Shown: positions 58,598 through 64,000 of the stretch, piece after piece
How the letters are laid out: each line of letters opens with the position of its first letter
Position numbering within the stretch: position 1 is the stretch's first letter
Assembly: GCA_004134985.1 (NCBI GenBank)
Contig: REGQ01000003.1
Location: 19,796 to 83,795 of the forward strand
Origin: Paenibacillaceae bacterium
Lineage (GTDB): Bacteria > Bacillota > Bacilli > Paenibacillales > Paenibacillaceae
DNA length: 64,000 nucleotides
Reading direction: 5' to 3'
Notes under the pieces: model-generated
What the model was told of the DNA's origin: nothing
Databases searched by the model: none
The model's input: the letters and a program-made list of their open reading frames with translations, nothing else
Position numbers and translations under genes: made by a program

Positions 58598-59647
58598 ATG
58601 ATGATGATCAATGAAGTCGCCAAACAATTGAAGCTTAGCCGTAGAACAATTCGCTTCTATGAAGCGAAAGGGCTGATCGCCCCTGTCAAAAATACAAACA
58701 ATCAATACCGCAGCTATACGGAGCAGGATATTTGGCGTCTGCAGACGATTGTCACACTGCGGGAGATCGGCATGCCGTTGGAGGAGATCAAGAAGGTGCT
58801 TGGACATGTGGAGCATGGCAATACAGATGAACTCCTCTACTATTTGGAAATTCAGCGCTCCGCCTTATTCTCTACCTGGCTGGAATATAAGCAGCAAATG
58901 ACGACGACAGACCAGATGATCGACATCCTGAAACGAGAGCAATCTCTGCCCCTTCATCAAATTTACAAGCTTGCTGAAGGGCTGAAGCGCATAAGGCAAA
59001 TTCGCAACGATTGGCAGGACAGATGGGATTTCGATTATCAGGCGTCAAGCCATGATCTTGTTGTCCAAGCGAATGTTGGGTTATTCGAACACTACGATCA
59101 GACGCTGGACACGATCTATAAATGGATCAAGCCGCATATCCATGAAATTGGTCTTGATATCGGCGCCGGCACAGGAAACCTGGCCGGCCGCTTCATCGCA
59201 AGCGGCTATCAGATGGCTGCGATCGATCAGTCCAAGGAGATGCTGAAGCAATGCCAGAGCAAGTTTCCCAGCCTTGAAACGCGATTGGGCAATTTCCTCG
59301 CCATTCCGTATTTGGATGATCATTTCAACTTTGTGGTCTCCAGCTTCGCACTGCACCATCTAAGTGATGAACAGAAAATATTGGCTTTGGAGGAAATGCG
59401 GCGGGTGCTAAAACCGGGCGGCCGAATCGCGCTGGCTGATTTGATGTTTGAGGATGAGTATGCGAAGCAGCGCTATATGCAAACGTTGGACAAGGAGCGT
59501 GACCGGAACTTGGTCGAGATGATCGAGCAAAGTTATGTGTCCAGCCTCGCTGTCATTTCGGATTGGTTAGAGGAGAAGCGCTACATGATCAAACAAAAGC
59601 AAGTTTCGGACATTCTGCATATTATTTATGCGGTTCCGATTCATTAA
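58598..59647 (+). CDS. MerR regulator fused to a SAM-dependent methyltransferase
   Basis: About 349 residues. Residues 1-70 are a MerR winged helix (VAKQLKLSRRTIRFYEAKGLI, YRSYTEQDIWRLQTIVTLREIGMPLEEIKKVL), followed by a helical dimerisation segment (75-130). Residues about 160-300 are a class I methyltransferase: IGLDIGAGTGNLAGRF (motif I), AAIDQSKEM, FNFVVSSFALHHL and KPGGRIALADLMF. The start at the first of three tandem ATGs (58598) follows GGAGGAGGGGG. The upstream promoter has the MerR hallmark, implying autoregulation. The methylated substrate and inducer are unknown, and may be the same compound. Confidence 0.88.
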   Translation: MMMINEVAKQLKLSRRTIRFYEAKGLIAPVKNTNNQYRSYTEQDIWRLQTIVTLREIGMPLEEIKKVLGHVEHGNTDELLYYLEIQRSALFSTWLEYKQQMTTTDQMIDILKREQSLPLHQIYKLAEGLKRIRQIRNDWQDRWDFDYQASSHDLVVQANVGLFEHYDQTLDTIYKWIKPHIHEIGLDIGAGTGNLAGRFIASGYQMAAIDQSKEMLKQCQSKFPSLETRLGNFLAIPYLDDHFNFVVSSFALHHLSDEQKILALEEMRRVLKPGGRIALADLMFEDEYAKQRYMQTLDKERDRNLVEMIEQSYVSSLAVISDWLEEKRYMIKQKQVSDILHIIYAVPIH

Positions 59648-59703
59648 CAAAAACGGCAACTCGGACGTAGGCCGAATCTGCCGCTCATGTTAGGAAAATA
59701 TGT

Positions 59704-60624
59704 TTATTTGGATGATGGCTTGACTCCGCCGGATAGCGATACCGTCTTCGTCTTGTTATCCCATTTGACACTATAACCGGTCAGGAGCGAAACATCTCTG
59801 AGCGGCATCATCACCATGCCGTCCACCAGCAATGAAGCTGTCATCGCTACTTCCTTGCCGTTAACAGTCGCTGTTGTCGCTTGTGGCTTATGAGTAATCG
59901 TGCGGTCGCCCACCTTAGCCGTCACTGTCCATGTATCATTATTCCAGCGCACTGTTCCGCCAAGCAAAGTGAAAGATTCGCGCATTGGAATATAGATTCG
60001 CGAGTCTACCATCAGCATGCTGCTGCTGGTGGACTGCTCCTTGCCATTAATGATCAGCTTGCCGTCAAACTCCATTACGTCCAGCTTGTATCCATGTGCC
60101 TTGGCGATCGTCTCAAAAGAATTCGCTGTACTTGTTACCACGACCTTCGTGCCGACCTTGACCTGATCGTACAGCCAGTGAACTTCAGAATTGTGCATTC
60201 TGATGCAGCCTGCACTGACATATTTGCCGATCGATTTCGCATTGTTGTTGCCATGAATTGCATATGTTGTGCCTGGCGTTCCGTTCACATCAAGCCCCAA
60301 CCAGCGGTCGCCCAGCGGGTTGGCAGGATCGCCGCCCGGAATCTTTTCTTTATAATAAGGCCGATTTTTAATTTTGTTGACGATCTTGAATGTCCCGTTC
60401 GGCGTCAAATCCGATGTCTTGCCTGTTCCCACCGAGAATACTTTCTCCAACTTGCCTTGCCGGAAATAACCCAACTCATTGGTCTTCTTATTAACAATGA
60501 TTAGTTCCTCGCCAAGCCCCTTCGCATCTGCCTTACCTGCACCTGCAAACAAACTGCTGCCTGCCAGCAAAACCGCCAGCATAAGCATGACACTCCTTGC
60601 CCATTTATGTCTCAGCAGACCCAC
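59704..60624 (-). CDS. L,D-transpeptidase (YkuD) with copper amine oxidase-like C-terminal domain
   Basis: A 306-residue exported protein. The signal peptide (residues about 1-34) ends ADA-KG. The YkuD domain spans about 40-170, with the catalytic HGNN and SAGCIRMHNSEV (Cys near residue 137). Residues about 180-300 hold two copies of the copper amine oxidase N-terminal-like domain (RIYIPMRESFTLLGGTVRWNN), a wall-associated module common in Paenibacillus. It would crosslink peptidoglycan. The start is GTG, with AGGAGG right next to it, so the true start is uncertain. Confidence 0.9.
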   Translation of the reverse strand: MGLLRHKWARSVMLMLAVLLAGSSLFAGAGKADAKGLGEELIIVNKKTNELGYFRQGKLEKVFSVGTGKTSDLTPNGTFKIVNKIKNRPYYKEKIPGGDPANPLGDRWLGLDVNGTPGTTYAIHGNNNAKSIGKYVSAGCIRMHNSEVHWLYDQVKVGTKVVVTSTANSFETIAKAHGYKLDVMEFDGKLIINGKEQSTSSSMLMVDSRIYIPMRESFTLLGGTVRWNNDTWTVTAKVGDRTITHKPQATTATVNGKEVAMTASLLVDGMVMMPLRDVSLLTGYSVKWDNKTKTVSLSGGVKPSSK

Positions 60625-61184
60625 CTCCTATTTGTGCTATCTCATTTTTCATAGGCGATCTGAGCAGTCATAAGTTATGCTCCTGATACAATCGTCTGCA
60701 CAATTATCTAGTGCAAGCTTCCTAGTACAGGCGTCTTATGATAGATTCGGTGCACTGATCCCCGCCGCGGCGAGACACAGCCCGAAAAAGCCCGCCCATA
60801 ACGCGTGAATAACTGACATGAGCACTTTTATTTGTATGCATATTAAACGCGAGGTAAGCCGCTGATGTTTCACATTACGGAAAAAATAGTGCAAAGTTCC
60901 TGCAAAAATGATGTTCACAATATGCTTAACGGCCCAATAATTCCTCACCCCCGCCAATCGCAGGCAATTACGCGGGAGTTGTTACGGCTGGGGCTCCAGC
61001 AATCGGGCAGGCTAGCGATCTTATCGCTGTGACTTAAACGTTGAACCCGCCCCTCAGAAGGAGGGTGCGATCCGCCGATTTATAGATAAAAAAATGCTTG
61101 CAAACAACTGCCCTGTATAGGTAAAATCGATAAGGCTGCAATCATGTGGCTGAATTTCTAAATTAAGATAAAGGGCTGTGAACG
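60625..61184. other. Intergenic region between transpeptidase and uracil permease
   Basis: 560 bases, divergent genes. It holds the uraA-type promoter at 61098-61127. A 73-codon frame at 60736-60957 (minus) has a hydrophobic C-terminal part but no ribosome site and is not called. No attenuator or riboswitch was recognised. Confidence 0.45.
61098..61127 (+). promoter_or_regulatory. Promoter of the uracil permease gene
   Basis: TTGCAA (61098-61103), 18 bp, TAAAAT (61122-61127), 57 bases upstream of the start codon. Confidence 0.5.
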
Positions 61185-62480
61185 ATGCGTAAAGAAATTG
61201 GAATTGATGAAAGACCGCCGCTCGGCGCAAGTGTAATGCTCAGTATCCAGCATTTGTTTGCCATGTTCGGCTCCACCGTGCTTGTCCCGACCTTGCTCAA
61301 GGTCGATCCTGCGGTATGCCTGCTCATGAACGGGATTGGCACGCTGCTTTATCTGTTGATTTGCAAAGGCAAAATACCAGCCTATCTGGGCTCCAGCTTT
61401 GCTTTTCTTGCCCCGGCCGGGGCGGTTATCGGAAATTACTCTTCAACAAGCGAAGGATATGCCGCAGCATTGGGCGGATTCATTGCAACAGGGGTCGTGT
61501 TCACACTGGTCGCCCTCCTTATTCAGGTGGCAGGCACCAAATGGATTAATGTCGTGTTCCCACCCGCCGTCATGGGCTCGATTGTCGCCGTTATCGGTCT
61601 GGAACTTGTTCCGGTGGCCGCTGGTATGGCGGGATGGATTAATTTGAACAATGATCCGGATTGGGCCGTTGATTCTGGCACCATTATCATTTCGGTTTTC
61701 ACTCTGCTTGTCACGGTGCTCGGCTCCGTGCTGTTCCGCGGATTTATGCGCATCATTCCGATTCTCTTCGGGATCGTAGCAGGCTATGTGCTCGCCCATT
61801 ACATGGGCTACACCAATTTTGCCCCCGTGGCAAAAGCCGGATGGTTTGCATCGCCGACCTTTACTACGCCTGTATTTGATTGGACAGCCATTCTGATTAT
61901 TTTGCCTGCTTCGCTGGTTGTCGTCGCAGAGCATATCGGCCATCTTATCGTTACGAGCAACATTGTGAAGAAGGATTTGTCCAAGGACCCGGGGCTGCAC
62001 CGCTCCATGCTGGGGAACGGACTCTCAACGATGATCTCCGGTTTTGTCGGTTCCACTCCGAATACGACCTATGGGGAAAATATCGGCGTGTTGGCGATTA
62101 CCCGGGTTTACTCGACCTTTGTCATCGGCGGCGCAGCCGTCATTGCCATCGTTCTGTCCTTCCTTGGCAAGTTCTCTGCGCTGATCGCAGGAATTCCGCC
62201 AGCAGTGCTGGGGGGCGTGTCGCTCCTGCTCTTCGGCGTTATCGCTGCTTCCGGTCTGCGGATGCTGATCGAAGCAAAAGTCGATTTCGGCAAGCCTGCC
62301 AATCTGTTTCTGGCAACCGTCGTGCTCGTTACCGGACTGAGCGGCGTATCCGTCACTTTCGGCGACTTCCATCTATCTGGCATGGCGCTGGCTACCGTGG
62401 TCGGGATCGTACTCAGTTTGCTGTTCCGTCTCTTTGAGCTAACCGGACTCTCTAACGACAAAGAAGCCTCAGGGCACTAA
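61185..62480 (+). CDS. uraA: Uracil/xanthine permease family transporter (NCS2), UraA-like
   Basis: A 431-residue membrane protein with about 14 segments. The N-terminal SIQHLFAMFGSTVLVPTLL and the signature NTTYGENIGVLAITRV (near residue 290) are characteristic for uracil permeases (UraA/PyrP) of the NCS2 family. It imports uracil by proton symport. AAAGGG precedes the ATG loosely. A single gene, not part of a pyr operon; no PyrR-binding leader is visible. A substrate such as uracil is likely but xanthine is not excluded. Confidence 0.9.
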   Translation: MRKEIGIDERPPLGASVMLSIQHLFAMFGSTVLVPTLLKVDPAVCLLMNGIGTLLYLLICKGKIPAYLGSSFAFLAPAGAVIGNYSSTSEGYAAALGGFIATGVVFTLVALLIQVAGTKWINVVFPPAVMGSIVAVIGLELVPVAAGMAGWINLNNDPDWAVDSGTIIISVFTLLVTVLGSVLFRGFMRIIPILFGIVAGYVLAHYMGYTNFAPVAKAGWFASPTFTTPVFDWTAILIILPASLVVVAEHIGHLIVTSNIVKKDLSKDPGLHRSMLGNGLSTMISGFVGSTPNTTYGENIGVLAITRVYSTFVIGGAAVIAIVLSFLGKFSALIAGIPPAVLGGVSLLLFGVIAASGLRMLIEAKVDFGKPANLFLATVVLVTGLSGVSVTFGDFHLSGMALATVVGIVLSLLFRLFELTGLSNDKEASGH

Positions 62481-62796
62481 AATAGCCAGAAGAAAACCCA
62501 CCGCCATGCCTTGATTTTAAGTGTACTATAATTTGAAGTAGGTATTAGCGTATCCAACGTTATTGTCTACTTCTTTTTTATTTGCTTGTGTATTTGATAA
62601 ATGCATCAAGAAAATATAGTATTTAAAGTAATTGAAGATATTGTTGGAGGAGGACTTAGCCCAAGCAAATGCACGGGAGATTTATTCAGGGTCTAGGAAT
62701 GAACGGTGGAAGAGCATTAATATGAAGGTTCAAGAGGTAATTATTGAAGCCGATCAGACTGAATATAAGAAACGATATATGAAAAGGGTTGAAATA
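62481..62796. other. Intergenic region at the AT-rich boundary
   Basis: Contains the terminator at 62535-62580 and then a 164-base stretch (62632-62796) open in the same frame as the GIY-YIG gene. It reads EDLAQANAREIYSGSRNERW, then VQEVIIEADQTEYKKRYMKR, which looks like real protein sequence without a start codon near a ribosome site. It may be a remnant of another gene, or the gene may start further upstream. Confidence 0.5.
62535..62580 (+). terminator. Terminator of the uracil permease gene
   Basis: GAAGTAG (62535-62541) and CTACTTC (62667 minus 100, that is 62567-62573) with a long loop, followed by TTTTTTA. It lies 54 bases past the stop codon. Confidence 0.6.
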
Positions 62797-64000
62797 ATGA
62801 AGATATTTAGTAAATTATTTGGGAAGAAAAAGAAGAAAGATAATCAAATAGACGTAACAGATCAAAAGGAATTACTAAAATGTGATGAAAATAGTAAACT
62901 CCATAAAACGGATTTTGGCGTAAGTATGGAGTTATCTTTAAATATCTCTCCAGATGAAAAGAAAAACTATGAAGTTTCTATTTCTTCATCACCTGTAGGT
63001 GTTTCTACTGGTAGTACGGCCACAGATTTTTATGTGTATGAATGGTTTATCAAAGAAACTGGAGAAATATTCTATGTCGGTAAAGGGATTGGCAACCGAT
63101 ATAAATCATTTCATGAACGTGCTTATGAAGCTGAAAAAATTCGTAACATGTTTGATACTTCATCTCGTTTTGTTGGAACAGGGTTAACGGAGGAACAAGC
63201 AATAGAGTTAGAAAGTAAAGAAATGGCACGCATATTAAATGAAACAAAAGATAGATTAACAAACCGTATGATACCTCTTTTTGCTGAAAGAGACAACGGA
63301 TATGGCCGAGGTCCAGAAACGCCAGCACTGCAATTTGAAACTGCTCCACATCTTTACGCAAGTGAGATAGAAGAGCATTACTTTGGATTAAAATCCCGAC
63401 CATTTGATGAGATTAAGTATGAAAATTTAAAAGCGGTAGTCTTTATTACCCGAAATCTAAGGGATGAAATTAGTGTTATTTATGGCGGTATGTTTGAAAA
63501 TTATTTAGATGAAGTAAAGGTATTATTGTTAACAAACAGCAGAAAGGTACTCAAAAGTAAATTTGCTAAATCAGTTACGGCTTGGATATATGTAGGGGAC
63601 GATTATGTGACAAATTATGAAAATGACCAAAAGCAAGCATTAGAGAAGCTAGGACGAAACGTTCCAACCTATCATTTAATCGATGTTTGGAAATTTTTAA
63701 AAGGTAGATTTGGCGGAGTTGATACCGTTTGTAAAGAAGTAGTGCCTATTAATCCAATCCATAATCGAGTTCCACTAAAACAGATTAAGAACCGGCGCAA
63801 TTGGGAAAAAGGATTTGACCAAGGGATCCCATATTGGGAAGAAGGAGATAGAGAACGGAAAGCTGGGAATCTTGAGAGAGCCCTTGAATTATTTGATATA
63901 GCTCGATACAACGGCTACAATGCTCCAGCATTATATACATCGTATGCAATGGCATATCGAAAACTTAAAGACTTTGACAATGAAATTGCAATCATTGAAG
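62797..64000 (+). CDS. GIY-YIG domain protein with C-terminal TPR-like region (3' end outside the window)
   Basis: An open frame of at least 401 codons without a stop up to the window edge. Residues 1-40 are Lys-rich. Residues about 78-150 form a GIY-YIG nuclease-like domain: FYVYEWFI (GIY strand), IFYVGKGIGNRYK (YIG strand plus Arg) and a Glu in EEQAIELESKEM that fits the catalytic position. A middle domain of unknown type (about 165-310) follows. From about 345 the sequence turns into TPR-like helices (GNLERALELFDIARYNGYNAPALYTSYAMAYRKL). AAAAGGG lies 8 bases before the ATG. In-frame ATGs at 62779 and 62722 are alternatives. The DNA is clearly more AT-rich than the rest of the window, which suggests acquisition. 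Function unknown; nuclease activity is inferred from the domain. Confidence 0.8.
   Translation, partial: MKIFSKLFGKKKKKDNQIDVTDQKELLKCDENSKLHKTDFGVSMELSLNISPDEKKNYEVSISSSPVGVSTGSTATDFYVYEWFIKETGEIFYVGKGIGNRYKSFHERAYEAEKIRNMFDTSSRFVGTGLTEEQAIELESKEMARILNETKDRLTNRMIPLFAERDNGYGRGPETPALQFETAPHLYASEIEEHYFGLKSRPFDEIKYENLKAVVFITRNLRDEISVIYGGMFENYLDEVKVLLLTNSRKVLKSKFAKSVTAWIYVGDDYVTNYENDQKQALEKLGRNVPTYHLIDVWKFLKGRFGGVDTVCKEVVPINPIHNRVPLKQIKNRRNWEKGFDQGIPYWEEGDRERKAGNLERALELFDIARYNGYNAPALYTSYAMAYRKLKDFDNEIAIIE

Noticed and set aside
60736-60957. 73-codon minus-strand frame with hydrophobic segments
   Set aside because: No ribosome site, starts with TTG or GTG, no family resemblance; composition not better than chance in this region.
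61020-61184. PyrR attenuator or purine riboswitch before the uracil permease
   Set aside because: No PyrR-binding loop, no terminator/antiterminator pair and no purine aptamer core could be found.

Overview
The window looks like a chromosomal segment of a low-to-mid GC Gram-positive of the Paenibacillaceae (Paenibacillus or a near relative). Pointers are strong AGGAGG-type ribosome binding sites, sigma-A promoters, lipoprotein substrate-binding proteins, several CUT1 sugar ABC loci without an ATPase gene, YesM/YesN-type two-component systems, a sigY-yxl operon, a voltage-gated sodium channel homologue and a stalked L,D-transpeptidase. No rRNA, tRNA or CRISPR array was seen.

Layout. 1-1.7 kb is a repeat-rich, almost gene-free stretch with a decayed serine hydrolase pseudogene. 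1.7-10.2 kb is a carbohydrate locus: a minus-strand operon (two permeases, lipoprotein, TIM-barrel isomerase, Gfo/Idh dehydrogenase, MFS transporter) divergent from a ROK repressor; the intergenic region has two consensus promoters, a perfect cre box and a XylR-like palindrome. 10.3-11.6 kb holds a pentapeptide-repeat protein and a DnaQ-like exonuclease. 11.9-20.3 kb is a second sugar locus (lipoprotein, two permeases, histidine kinase, AraC-type response regulator, NagZ-like GH3 enzyme), probably for amino-sugar oligosaccharides. 20.4-21.3 kb is a BacNav-type channel with an altered filter. 22-27.3 kb is an ssuADCB sulfonate operon divergent from an unusual HTH plus substrate-binding-protein fusion regulator. 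27.4-30.5 kb holds a MocR regulator with a LysE exporter, then an ArsR regulator with an SRPBCC protein. 30.7-33.7 kb holds a ribbon-helix-helix protein overlapping a dnaN paralogue, an AraC regulator and a PhyH oxygenase. 33.9-38.2 kb is a MarR-controlled heterodimeric ABC exporter, followed by a 478-bp inverted-repeat element. 38.7-44.6 kb holds a zinc-ribbon/LRR membrane protein, a sigY-yxlC-yxlE-yxlF-yxlG operon and greA. 44.8-55.6 kb holds an aldo/keto reductase and a third polysaccharide locus (lipoprotein, two permeases, kinase, cupin, response regulator, heparinase II/III-like lyase). 55.8-59.6 kb is a run of small regulator/target pairs (HxlR/NmrA, MarR/quinone reductase, MerR-methyltransferase). 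59.7-62.5 kb holds an L,D-transpeptidase and a uracil permease. From about 62.5 kb the DNA becomes AT-rich and carries a GIY-YIG plus TPR protein running off the end.

A recurring theme is one-component or two-component regulators next to their targets with readable operators in the gap. All three CUT1 systems lack an ATPase gene and probably share one encoded elsewhere. Besides genes there are several kinds of repeats: two copies of a 113-129 bp element with shared inverted ends, one 478-bp element with 17-bp perfect inverted ends flanked by a 14-bp direct repeat, and degenerate 45-bp and about 50-bp arrays. The least explained items are the HTH-SBP fusion with its duplicated motif, the MerR-methyltransferase with its 19-bp-spacer promoter, the RHH-dnaN pair, and the GIY-YIG gene at the AT-rich edge. 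All functional calls come from reading the sequence by eye.
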